Below are positions 9,976 through 20,457 of a stretch of 64,000 nt of DNA, in pieces. How positions within the stretch are numbered: the stretch's first letter is position 1; every line of letters begins with the position of its first letter. The DNA is from Rhipidocladum racemiflorum (lineage: Eukaryota; Streptophyta; Magnoliopsida; Poales; Poaceae). The translations under genes and the position numbers were made by a program. The DNA lies in NCBI GenBank assembly GCA_036346355.1, contig CM070590.1:43867749-43931748 (forward strand). The letters are read 5' to 3'. The notes beneath the pieces were generated by a model. It made no database searches, was not told the origin of the DNA, and was given only the letters and a program-made list of their open reading frames with translations.

Positions 9976-12900
9976 TGTAACATCCTCATTTTTGGCTTTC
10001 TGGAGAAAAACCTAATTTAAATAAAGTAAATTCAAAATTTGGAGTTTCATTGGTGTTTATATTAACCTGGCATCCTTTTCCCTTCGAAATCGGGAATTAA
10101 TTCCCTCGTAAAAATCGATTTTCGATCTGTAGGTGCAGAAATTTCACCCGAGTCCAACAATGCTCCAAAAATCTCCAAACCACTTCTAAAATGTTCCAAA
10201 TATTCTGAAATGATTTTAGGAATCATTCCCCGGATTTTTGGACCTCCATTCCTATTTTATCTCGCGAGGCTTTTGTTTAATGCCTGCGATCCGCGCCTGA
10301 ATATCCAATTCCACAAAAATCATCCAAATTCAACCAAACCAATTTCATTGGGTCCCAAATAATCTAAAATGGCTCTAGGAATTTTTCCGGAATTTTTAGG
10401 CCATTTTTCCTTATTTTTCTCTAGGGCGGAACGTTCGCGTATAAGCCGACCAATCCTGGGCCGCCACGTGGCATTGCTCTGATCCCTTTCTTCAACCTTG
10501 GGCATGCTCGTATGTTTGCCTGGGAGAAAGAACAGAGAACCTTCCTTCTCTCCTCCATGGATCCAAATGCATGAAACTCCTTCCATGTTTGTCCAAATCA
10601 ATCACCGTTGGATCCGTTGGAATCACGTCGGCCTCCTTTTTCCATTCATGGGGTTAATGCACCCGGGATCTCGCCGGATTTTGAACGGTCGCAAGGAAAC
10701 CGAAATTTGCATTTATGGCAATAAATCGGCCGTTTCTAATCCGTATCGCGTGATTCCGCCCTTCATCTCTCCGTATAAGAGTCCCCTTTCCGGTGGAGTC
10801 ACCCTCCTTTAGCCTCTCAAATTCATTTGGCCGCAAGATCAAGAAAACCGAAGCACTTTTGTGTTCTTCGCGTTCTTCGTGTTCTTGCTCGTATCTCCCA
10901 CTCCGGTGGATCATTCTTCCTCTCGTTTGTTTCTTTGTGTTAGCATGGAAGCCTAGTCTCTAATCCTTCCATTGATTTTAGGTTTCATCCACTGTGGGCG
11001 ACGAATTTCGAGTTTTGGTGCTTTCGTCCGAACCGCCGTTCGTCGTCGATTTCTCCAATTCCGGTGAGTTTAGGTTCAATTCCTTCATCCTAGATGTTGC
11101 TAAGGAGGTCCTCTAGAGGTTCTAGCTTTTTGTTTGGATCGAATCCGTGCAAAATTGGGCTAAAAATCGGATTTTAGATGAAAAAGGCCTTCTCTGTTTT
11201 GTTTTTGGAATTCACTGTGTGTGTGCGTGGTGGCCGGCGTGCTCGCCATCCGCCCTTCGCCGGCACGGCTGGCCGCCACAGTGCAGCGCCTTGCGCCCGG
11301 CCTTCCGCCTGCAGCGTGTCTGCCGTCCGTCAAGGCCGGCTCGCCGGCCGCCCCTTGCCGGCCAAGCCCCTCCTCCACCCCCACCTCAAGCTCCATTCCC
11401 CATCCATGGTAGCCATGAGGCCAAAGGTTGAAGACAACCTTAGAGTATGACACATGGGGCCCATTGCCATAGACTCAAGCCTAGTCAAACCAGTCAAGGT
11501 CAAAAGTCCTCGGTCAAACTTTGACCCAGTCAAACCCGAGAGGAATATTCCGAGAATATTCTCGGTTTTCCATTTATTTGAAATTCAAACTTCGGAAGCT
11601 CATAACTTTCTCGTCCGAACTCCGTTTGACCTCGTTCAAATTCCTAAATTCATCTAAAATCAAGATCTACCTGCCAGTACTAATTTTATAATTTTTGGAT
11701 TTTATTTATTTTTTGTTATTTATTTATTGTCTCGTTTTGCGTGTAGTCGACGATCCCGCCGCGACCGCCGATTTCGCCGTCGAGCCTTCCGAGTTCGACA
11801 CCGCCGCCGCAACTGAAGGCAAGTCTCCTTGATGCACTTTGCTCCTATGTTTGCGAACTGATTTAAAATTGTTTATAAAGTTGCATGGCTATGTTTAATG
11901 AAATATGTCAAATATAAGTGTTAGTTATACCGAAAATTGTTAATTCCTCCTTGATGTTGTTGATCATATCCATTGTAACCTTAGAACTTTGTTTATACCA
12001 TGTCTATGTTTATATGGTCTCCTTTGCTATGTAGTGCGGTAGAATTGCTTAGGACCTTTTCCGATGAAAACAACCCAGGGGTGGGATTATTCAAAAAGAA
12101 TGATATTAAACGTGATTTGAAGGTTATTACTATGTTGTTAGTACTGTTTTCTAAAATGAAAAGAAAAGGAAAATGATTTTTGACTGGGGCGGCATGGAAA
12201 GTCGGGTGGGAGCGGATCAAGCCTTGATCCTTTTGTGCAAGTACCGCCCCAAGTCATGTAAGGACCGACGCTTATGATTGCCATTTTAAGCATAACCGTA
12301 CTACCACATGTCTATAATGGTACGACCTGGCCCACTAATTTGTAGAAGCCTAGTTTAGACTCACCACTCGGTTGTTGTGTGAGAGCCGGAAGGAGGCATT
12401 GTTGTGGTTGTTGTTTTGCTCACACGGCGCAAGAGGGGGCTTCTGTACTGGGTGGAGGGAACCCTAACAGCGGTGAAACCTCAGCGGGTGGGTCTAGCTA
12501 GGTAGATACATTGTAACGGCCTTGTCACGATCTCTCTGCCGGCACACCAAAGGAAGTGTGCTAATAGCTTGGCATTAAGAGTTGATCGTGTCTTGTGGGT
12601 AAAGTTGTACACCTCTGCAGAGTAAAACTATTCGAATAGCCGTGCCTACGGTTAAAGGCAAAGCGAAGAATGCTTTCATATTGGTAGACTTTGGTTTTGG
12701 TTTTAAAACCGAAAAGTGTTTTGTTTTGGGGTTCGGGAGTGGTTAGAACTCTCGAATGTTGTTTGGCGGAAAGAGCCAACCAGGTGGATAGAACCTGCTT
12801 TTTATTTGACGGATGGAGTCACATGATTAACCTTGATCTTTTAAACTGTCGGCGGATAGAGCCTTTATGCTAGTGATGGTGGTTAGAACCTCACTACAAT

Positions 12901-13414
12901 ATTAAATAATTCAATTATTAAAAAGAATTGTAAAAGATGCTTTGTGAAATTATTTACTTAAGTATGATTTAATAAAATGTGGCTTTATGCAAACAAACCC
13001 TACTAAGCTTCCTTTGGAAAGCCCCTCATAATCATACTTTCCCGACTTGCTGAGTACCTTTGCACTCACGTGCTACACCACCATTGTAATCATCAGAGAA
13101 TTTTCAAGATGCCGAGGAAGAGGAGGAGTTCTTCGAGGAGGACTGCCAAGTGGACTAGTCGCGTCGCTTGTCGTCGCCTGTGGCGTTTTGGCGTTCGCTC
13201 GTTTTCTTTTTGTTCTTCCGCTGCTTTGTGTGTCCGGTCGTTGGACCGAGTATTGTAATAAGTGGCCATGTGGCCCGTACTTGATTATTTTTATATTCCA
13301 ATTTTCGTTATGTTCGGCAATGAAGTATCACTGTGACTGTGTGTACTAGCTACTGATCTGGGACTAGTACGGAAATACACAGGAGATTCTGGATAGCTGA
13401 TCCGGGGTCTCACA
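9976..13414 (+). repeat. 3' LTR of the Tekay-type element
   Basis: 3439 bp, TGTAAC...TCACA, almost identical to 646-4088 apart from scattered substitutions, small indels and one strongly different GC-rich block (about 11242-11365). It is followed by the TSD TAGAT. It contains the second copies of the acidic exons (11747-11818 and 13097-13158) and of the palindromic module (about 12613-12651). Confidence 0.95.
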
Positions 13415-13419
13415 TAGAT

Positions 13420-14191
13420 ACATCGTGAAAAAGCATTTTATTTTCAAATTAGAAAAATAGTGATCCAATGTATGTATTAGAGACCATACCGATATCTAAA
13501 ACAAGAAACTAATAAGTGTAGCAAGTAGAGTTTTTCAAATCCAACCTCGCCCGAAAGAAGCTTTTTGGTCCATCGCAAAAAAGTGAAAAGAAAATAAGAA
13601 GCTTCTTAGTTTTCGGCAATGTCATCAGAATAAGTCCTCCCGACACCAGAGCTTCACAATCTTGCAACCTCTAGCAGAAGCAGAGGAGGCCTCCACTCAA
13701 AAGAGACCACCCGTGGCTTACAGGAAGTAACGCCATACCAGAATCAATGGCACATGGTTAACTTCTTGAGGATACCAGGGACCTGGTTTTAACTTTGTAC
13801 TTTCTTGTAATTTGTGGAGCTGTACTAAAACTGTTAAAGGCATGAAATGCTTTCTTAGGGCCACTAGGATTGCCGGTTACCGCCGGCTAGTTACTATTAT
13901 AGGATTTGCATACATTATGACATGCATTTATGCACAATGCTGGTGTCTGCTACATCATTCTCCAATTAGTAGATATTATTTTCAGTGCAATTTACGACCG
14001 AAATAATGGCGGTGTCATTACAATAGATGATATTAATGTGTTTAGGGCTCGTTTGGAACACAAGAATTTTGCAAATAATCACTCTAGAAGTCCCGTAAAT
14101 TTCTTATGTTGCAACTTGTGCCAATGGAGGGGCTATTGCAGAAAAAAGGCTCTGATTGAACCGTAGTTATGGGTGAAAACGGCCTAGATAG
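13420..14191. other. Host-like flank between two elements
   Basis: Outside the candidate exon at 13629-13730, I see a 3'-UTR-like AT-rich stretch. Near 14045 there is a 'gggctcgtttggaacac' motif typical of one end of a hAT/Mutator-type MITE, with no matching other end. The segment ends with GATAG (14187-14191), the target duplication of the following copia element. Confidence 0.5.
13629..13730 (+). pseudogene. Possible last coding exon of a disrupted host gene
   Basis: A candidate 3' splice site (ATGTCATCAG, ending 13628) is followed by an open frame of 33 codons (starts NKSSRHQSFTILQPL, ends RPPVAYRK) with stop TAA 13728-13730 and an AT-rich, 3'-UTR-like sequence after it. The composition is unlike the neighbouring elements. 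If real, the gene's upstream exons lie left of the Tekay insertion, which would then occupy its last intron. I do not recognise the protein. The evidence is one plausible acceptor and one clean short frame, so this remains tentative. Confidence 0.3.
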
Positions 14192-14565
14192 TGTTAGAAA
14201 TGGGCCCATGGGTGGCATATTTCCTTTAATTCCATAGCATGCATGATTTAGTACCATATTGCCTAGCCAAGTAGAGGAAGGGCAATTTAAAAGGTGGAGT
14301 CCTTGCCACCTCTTGATTAATGTGACACTTGGCATGAGGATGGCATAGGGTGAATACTGGCTAAACACACACGCGCGCGTATTCGCGTATTTTCGCGTGA
14401 AAATCCGTGTGACTTGTGACTTGCGACGAGCGACCGCGCCGCGTCGTAGTGTGTCCCCTAGCACTTTGAATTCACATTTTATTTTGCTGAATCTTGCAAT
14501 TATCTCTCTATTCATCCTGTTTAAATGCGATTTAAACATTCTAGTAATTACCGACATTATGCGGT

Positions 14566-14637
14566 CAGTTACTAGTAACTGTCGATATTATGCGGTCAGT
14601 TACTAGTAACTGTCATATTACTCCGTCAGTTACTAGT
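14566..14637 (+). promoter_or_regulatory. Tandem palindromes upstream of the copia TATA box
   Basis: CAGTTACTAGTAACTG at 14566-14581 and 14597-14612, and its first ten bases again at 14627-14636, spaced by 31 and 30 bp. The array ends about 10 bp before TATATAAA. It is present, slightly mutated, in the 3' LTR (about 44366-44436). The position suggests a transcription-factor-binding enhancer of the LTR. Confidence 0.55.
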
Positions 14638-14644
14638 GTGCGTG

Positions 14645-14652
14645 TATATAAA
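14645..14652 (+). promoter_or_regulatory. TATA box of the outer copia LTR
   Basis: TATATAAA, conserved at 44445-44452 in the 3' LTR, just downstream of the palindrome array. Confidence 0.65.
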
Positions 14653-15159
14653 CACCTGGAGACGTCTAGGCTTGACACGCTGAATTCCTCCATTCTTCCT
14701 GCTCCTCTCTGCAAAAGCTGTACTATTGTGTTGAGCTGTAGAACCTCGCCGTCCTTCCTCCTCGGCGTGCACCGTGAAGGAGGGTGAGCGGTATCTCCGA
14801 GCCTTTGCCGTAGAGTTCACCTGCACGGGGCGGCAATAAGGTTTCTGGGCAGCGCATCTGCGCGACTCCTCCTGCGCTGCTTCCTCAACTTCGACTTCTT
14901 CCACGACCTCTTCTGCGCATCGTTCAGTTCTTCATCGAGCTCAACTGTAAGTCGTTAGTGTTCATTCAACTTGATCATATTCTGTTTTATGAGTATATAT
15001 ATATGTTTGCAAGTACAGTGTGTAGCCTGCTGTTAGATTTACTGTGTGCATCACTATTTATCTGTGATATTTGTCTCCTGGTAAAATCTGGAATTAAAAT
15101 ATTGCACACTTTTACAACAATCCAGAAACCTTATTTGTGATATTTTTGTGATTCAGCAA

Positions 15160-16030
15160 TGGCTAATCCTTCAGATGCTATGAAACCTGAGAGGTTTTCT
15201 GGTGCAAATTTCCGTAGATGGCAGACAAGGGCTAAGTTTTGGCTCATGTCATTAGGGCTGTGGTGGGTGATCCACCCGCAGTATCCATTTATGGTTGAGC
15301 AGTACATGTAGTATGATACTGCGAACAACACTGCATAGGCTGCCTTCTGACCATTTTGGCAGATCAGCTCTATGATGTGTATATGAACTACACATCTGCC
15401 ACTGAGTTGTGGGGTGCACTTGACCAGAAGTATGCAGAGGCTGAAGCCGGTCGCTGGCTGTATGTGTGCGAGCAATTCTTCGACTTTAGCATGGATGACG
15501 CTAAATCAATTGTTGCACAAGCACACGACCTCCAGCTACTGGTTGGCGAGATTGCGCACTTGGGTTGTGCATTGCCTCTTAAGTTTGTGGCAGCGGGCAT
15601 TGTAGCCAAACTCCCCTCATCTTGGCGGGATTTTGCCACTAGCTTAAAGCACAAGAGGGAAGAGATTTCTATTGAGGATCTCATTGCAGCCCTCGATGTG
15701 GAAGAGAAGGCAAGAGCAAAACATGCACCAAGCAGAACTAATCAAAATGATGCCAATGTCGTCGAGAAGAAATCATATGGCAAAAACTACAAAGTTCCTA
15801 AACCAAACAAGACAACTAGCTTTAAAAGGAAGAAAATTGAGAAAAAGGACATGAAGAACATCACCTGTTTCGTGTGCGAAAATGACGGTCATATGGCAAA
15901 AGACTGTCGCTATCGCAAAAACAGGACAAATGAACAAGGCAAGAAAAATGCCAACGTGACCATAGGCGGGGCCTCGACTTCAGGAGGGTATGGTAATTCT
16001 CCTATTTTTTTCAGCATGTCAAACAACTGA
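15160..16030 (+). pseudogene. gag of the outer copia element (broken)
   Basis: ATG 15160 begins a copia-type Gag N-terminus (MANPSDAMKPERFSG, FRRWQTRAKFWL) that meets a TAG at 15309-15311 and further stops. After a frame change the protein continues open from 15356 to 16030 (224 codons). That part has the YDVYMNYTSATELW motif, LPSSWRDF, a basic linker and a CCHC zinc knuckle at 15866-15907 (CFVCENDGHMAKDC). The frame ends inside what should be a continuous Gag-protease polyprotein. This Gag would package copia RNA; the copy is defective. Confidence 0.85.
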
Positions 16031-16171
16031 TTGGTGGGTTGCTGGTGCTAATGTTCACGTGTGTTCTGATGTTTCCTTGTTTTCTTCTTACCAGGCAGCT
16101 GGGGCTTCCTCCGTCCTAATGGGGAACAGGTCACATGCTTCTATTCTTGGTGTTGGCACGGTGGATCTAAA
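16031..16171 (+). pseudogene. Start of the copia protease, cut at 16172
   Basis: Continuing in another frame from Gag, WWVAGANVHVCSDVSLF corresponds to the protease active-site block of copia polyproteins, where an Asp-Thr/Ser-Gly-Ala is expected; here it reads AGAN, so the catalytic Asp is not seen. LMGNRSHASILGVGTVDLK follows, then the sequence switches abruptly to gypsy gag near 16172. The rest of the protease and the integrase core are absent from the window. Confidence 0.7.
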
Positions 16172-16172
16172 G

Positions 16173-16462
16173 CTACGTGTCGGCCTCTGAAGCCTTGGCC
16201 GAACGCCACAACGAAAAGAGGGATTATGTCGATTCCTCCGGGCGAAAGGAGAAAAAACGCAAAGGCGAAGAGCTAGTGGCGACAGCTGAGCGGGGCCAGC
16301 CACGCGCGCCCAAAACCGACGGGTACGACAAAGTGATGAACTCACTTTGTCCCTTTCACCCAAAAGGAATGCACGCCGCCAAAAGATTGCTTCACCCTGA
16401 TAAGATTTGCCCGGGAGAGCAAGAAGCAGCTTGGGTAGGGGCCGAGTGAAGCGGTCAGAAAG
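16173..16462 (+). pseudogene. gag C-terminal fragment of the Tat-type element
   Basis: The frame reads SASEALAERHNEKRDY, a Lys/Arg-rich stretch, CPFHPKGMHAAKRL and ends near 16449. CPFHxxxxHxxxxC-type motifs are the zinc-binding region of Tat-type Gag; here the last Cys is not aligned, so the knuckle is degraded. It resumes after the copia insertion at 30095 (PPEAEEDYHEVELELNYIFGG). Confidence 0.7.
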
Positions 16463-19135
16463 CAACCTGTAGGATCGAAGTATACGAATATAGCAATCAT
16501 AGGGGGGTGAATGATTGTGCGGAAGCTAAAACCAAATTCTTTATCTACTAAAAGTTCACCCCAAAACAGAACCAAATAATTGCCTCGTTTTCGACAAAAA
16601 CAGAATAATAGAGATTCGGTAAAACGAGAATTCCCGGAGATCCAACCGACGAAACGATCTGAAATTTGGACACAAGAAACTACATTCCAATACGAATCAA
16701 ACCCAAAAAGAATCAGCTCGATCGGACTTACGGATCAAAAGTTATAAGCTTCGCAAGCTTGCTGTTTCAGAACTTGACGAGAATCAATCTAATCAAAACT
16801 TCAAGATTAAACAAGATCTTCAAAAGATTCATCAACTAGACTTTGAGAAACTCTAAATCAATACCCTAGAACGGTTTTTGATGGATCAAATCAACATGAA
16901 ACTCAACGATCAAAAACCAATCTAGAATTAGAACAAGCATGCAAACAAGAACCAAAAGCAGAAAAACACCGTGAGCGACGTGGTTATCAGAGCACGAAAA
17001 ATCTTGGAAGAATTGATCTTTATTTCTTGTCTAAAATACTCTCATCAAAAGAGTACAAACCCTAAAACCAAGCTCAAAGCTTGATGCGCTCAGCTCTACT
17101 TGGTGCCTTTCAACAGAGACCCCACCTATTTAAAGCACCAACCCACAAGGAGTTCTGAATACGATTCCTATTCCCTAGAAGGAATCCGTATCCAACACAA
17201 CTCTACTTGGCCCAACCTGGCCGAGTACAACTCTTGCACGCGTATGGCAACCCTACCATACTCACGTGACTAACACTTTGCACGCTGTAACACCCCAAAA
17301 TTTTGCTTTCCTTGAATTCATGTGTGATTTGGCACTTTGATGAATTTTTGGAATTTTCTGGAATTTATTTGGATTTATTTGGAATTTATTTGAATTTATT
17401 CCATTTTGAAATAATTAAAGAATTTAATTTTGCAAATAAAATTTTGTTGGAAATATTTTATTTGAGTCCCAAATACCCTAAAATATTTTCCAGAATTTTT
17501 CTGGAATTTTTCGGAGTCATTTGCTATTTTTAATGAATTAAATGAATTACTGGGAATTATTTTAAATATTAAATAGCTGGAAATCCAAACCGAGTCGGTT
17601 ACTGTTCATCCTACCGAGCCCGAGTCAGACTCGAGTTCGAGTCCGACCCGAGCCACGTGATCCGGTCGAACCTTGATCGATCCGAACCGTTGGATCGAAA
17701 TCCAACGGTCGGAATTTGGCCAAGATCGATCCAAAGGATCCGTCCGGATCCGCTGCGCCGGAAATCTGGGCCGTTGAGCGGACGCTGCGGACGGCCGTGA
17801 TTGCGTCGTTTTCCGTGATCGAAGCCGGACTTCCACCGCTGCAGCGCCGCTGGGTCCGGTTAGGTTTCCGCCTTGTGCGCGCATGCCGAGGCCATTTAAG
17901 GCGTGGGTTATCGCCGAGGACCGCCGTCAGATGCGCATCGTTGCCCTAGTTTCCAACGCCCAAGCCGCCGCCCGTCGCCACGATTTCTCGCGAAGTTTGG
18001 GGTGTGCCGCGCGGTTTTCTTCGTTCGGCGCCGTTCGTCATCCTCCGCCGCGTTCAAGCGGTCGAGAACCTTGCGTCAAGGCGCACTTATTGGGTGCACT
18101 CACTTTCGGCGGAGACGCCTAAGCGCCGTTGGTGTGGTCGCCGTCCTCGGCGCCGGCAGCACACGCCAGCGCCGCGTGCCATCGTCGTCATGAGCTCGGT
18201 GAACCGTTGGATCAAGATCCAACGCACGAGGGTGAGGCCACGTCGCCTGCATCTTGTTCCGCCCTCGATTAGGTTTCCACCGTTAGATTTAGATCGCACG
18301 GTTGAGGTTAGTTGCGTTGTAGCTTTAGGGTTAGATTCGACCGTCCGATCTAGATCGAACGGCCCAGATCGACGGTGCTGATTTGGAACGCGTAAATTCT
18401 AGATCTAATCGCGCCGCTGATTTTCAAATCAACCGCACGATCGAGCCACGTGTGCTTAGCCACGCCATCGCAGCGTGGCGCGTGTCTCGACACGCGGGGC
18501 CCGCGTGTCGGTAGGACAACCAAAGCGCACCATGACGTCACCCATGACGCGTCATCGGTGGACCCACTTGTCGCACACGATGGTCGAGCCACGACGTCGC
18601 CGATGACGTCACCCGAGTGGGCCCACATGACAGTCTCACGTGGAGTCGTGGACCGAGTCCACGGTGGACCCGAGCCGAGCGTGGACCGAGCCCATGGACC
18701 GGCTGACGTCAGCCGACCAATCAGAGGCTGCCACGTGTCCATGCTGACGCAATAATTAATTTCCGAAAAAGAAAATGATTTATTAATTCGAAATATTGAT
18801 TCAAATTTAGATTCAAACTTCAAACGCTTATAACTTTTGCGTTTCAACTCCGATTTGAGTGATTCAAATTTCTAAATTTGTATAAAATTAAGATCTACCT
18901 AAATATAAATTTTATTTAATTTTTGGACTAAAGTTTTTCTCTGTAATATTATTTAATTGATTATTTAAACTTTAATAAATCATAACTTTTGCGTCTTAAC
19001 TCCAAATTTGACGATTTCAGTTCCTAAAAATCCAGAAAATTATGTTCTCTCTGTTTATGGATTTTATTTGGAGTTTTGGGATGTTTTTTCCTATTGTTTA
19101 TTTGGGTATTTGCTATTTGCACGCTTTACGAGTAG

Positions 19136-19216
19136 ACGTTGAAGTGCCGGAAGGATTCGAGGGAGAAGTATTAACTCAGGATCCAACCCAAGACCAAGAG
19201 CAAGTACTTTTTGAAG
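19136..19216 (+). other. Candidate acidic exon A in the solo LTR
   Basis: The 81-nt segment is preceded by TTTACGAGTAG and followed by GCAAGT. In phase 1 it encodes VEVPEGFEGEVLTQDPTQ and on to QVLFE. Sequence differs from the 2424-2495 exon but the phase, the GAAG|GCAAGT donor and the acidic character are the same. Confidence 0.45.
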
Positions 19217-20032
19217 GCAAGTTGTGCTTTGACCATGTTGATCCTATTTCGAAATCTATTTTGATTTAAACTATTGCATGCTAGATCAATTAGAAAGATA
19301 CTTTGTTTAAACATGGGGGTTAGATAAATACCAATTTGCTGTATGACACCTTGATTATTTAAGTATGTGCCATGACCCTTGTTACCAGTTGTGGTTTACT
19401 AGTTGGACATTATTAAATTGCCAACATGGGTTTAGACCGACGTAGTACACTGCTTAGACCTGCTACATGCTCATGACATGATTTTGGACAATCAAATGAT
19501 AATATGGACTTAATGATATATTGAACCTGTTTTGGAAAAGTATCATGTGATGTTGAAGGCACGTGGTGCATGGTAATCAACTGGGGTTTGATAAACGGTT
19601 TTCGACCGGGGCATGTGGCAAGAGTAATCAGGTGGGCCAGTTGTGGCATTGGGGATGTTGATTTGGTTTTTCGGGTAGTCTTGCCCTGGTCACTCTAAGG
19701 ACTTAACCTTGCAAGCCTTTGAACTGGGTCATACTTGCAACCACATGGCTGGAATGGGACGGCCCTAGTTGACTAAGTCGCTAAGGACTCACTTGTGGAG
19801 CCTCAGGTGTCGATTACACCGCTTGTGTGATTGTACGGGAGGCGTATCGTGGTCGTGGCCGAGATACCCATCTAACGGTGTGTTGGTCCCATACTTCGCC
19901 TTGGCTAAGGGAAGGGATGGTGTAAACCTGAACCAGGAGAGGACCACTGTGTTGTTTGAGGCTTCCAAAGGCTTTGTTACTGAACTCGCCTTTGTGGTGT
20001 TTGACTCGTATCTTGTGGGTAAAGTGCATAAC

Positions 20033-20062
20033 CTCTGCAGAGTTTGGAATCTATTCGAATAG
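20033..20062 (+). other. Palindromic module in the solo LTR
   Basis: CTCTGCAGAG (20033-20042) and CTATTCGAATAG (20051-20062) followed by AGCCGTG, the same arrangement as at 3289-3327 but with a different spacer. Confidence 0.6.
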
Positions 20063-20419
20063 CCGTGTCATGATCGACATCGCCGGGAATTACAGTCAAG
20101 GGTTAGACTTTCTCAAAAATAACTTTGGTTTGAAAGGTTGGGCTGTATTAATAATGAAGTTGATGGAAATGTGGTTTAGGATGGGAAAAATGTTTGTTAA
20201 ACTTCTTGAAAAGTTATTTATGCTTTACTTACTTCTACTGCTTTCGAATCTACTTTTATTACTTATCAAAAGTCATTTATCGCAAATATACCTTGAGCTA
20301 TTCCTTTGTACCAAGCCATGCATATAGTATATTAGTTTGCATTCATTGCATGACTTGTCGAGTACCAAGTACTCACCCTTGCCTCAACACAATACCGCTT
20401 GAAGAGGAGACTACGCCAG

Positions 20420-20457
20420 TTTCGGAGGAGGAATTCCAAGAGGACCCGTCTACTTAG
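20420..20457 (+). other. Candidate acidic terminal exon B in the solo LTR
   Basis: After ACTACGCCAG, the phase-1 frame reads VSEEEFQEDPST and stops at TAG 20455-20457. The frame is also open upstream of this acceptor (IPLEEETTP), so the exact exon start is uncertain. It corresponds in position to 3773-3834. Confidence 0.4.

Larger units (their letters stand above)
8753..10015 (+). pseudogene. pol: integrase with C-terminal chromodomain
   Basis: This continues the preceding pol frame after TAG 8750-8752 and is hit again by TAG 8825-8827, inside the zinc-binding region (CDVCQLIKAEH). Beyond it the frame is open for 387 codons from Met 8852. The DDE triad residues are visible (VDRLTKVAHF, SDRGSQF, NGQTERIN), followed by the GPF-like C-terminal part (APRYIGPFKV, HDVFHVSQLKK) and a chromodomain (YPVKILDEAERRTRSR, VQWSNHSEKEATWEREEDL). 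Chromodomains steer integration to heterochromatin. The frame runs through a T9 tract at 9920 and past the polypurine tract into the 3' LTR, ending at 10013-10015; the original stop may have been lost by slippage in that tract. Confidence 0.9.
646..13414 (+). mobile_element. Complete Ty3/gypsy Tekay/Del chromovirus (RIRE3/RIRE8-like)
   Basis: The element starts TGTAACATCC and ends GTCTCACA and is flanked by the 5-bp direct repeat TAGAT (641-645 and 13415-13419). Order: 5' LTR 646-4088, primer-binding site, ORF0, gag, protease-RT-RNase H, integrase with C-terminal chromodomain, hairpin, polypurine tract, 3' LTR 9976-13414. A gag-pol with chromodomain, very long LTRs and an extra ORF between the 5' LTR and gag is the layout described for rice RIRE3 and RIRE8. 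The LTRs are nearly the same length (3443 and 3439 bp) and mostly identical, so the insertion looks young. The coding region nevertheless has several stops and frameshifts, so it cannot make its own full polyprotein. Confidence 0.93.
14192..15119 (+). repeat. 5' LTR of the outer copia element
   Basis: 928 bp, matching 43978-44917. U3 carries a 31-bp repeat (14566-14640) with the 16-bp palindrome CAGTTACTAGTAACTG, then TATATAAA at 14645-14652. No TGGTATCAGAGC primer-binding site follows; the next bases are atccagaaacc, so the site is non-standard or lost. Confidence 0.93.

Noticed and set aside
6605..10015. Endogenous pararetrovirus or plant virus insertion
   Set aside because: Order protease-RT-RNase H-integrase with chromodomain, true LTRs and a 5-bp target duplication identify a Ty3/gypsy retrotransposon. 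No movement or coat protein region is present.
17606..18847. GC-rich ORFs up to 165 codons on both strands in the solo LTR
   Set aside because: Frames are open on both strands because stops are rare in GC-rich DNA; composition is low-complexity and no domain is seen.
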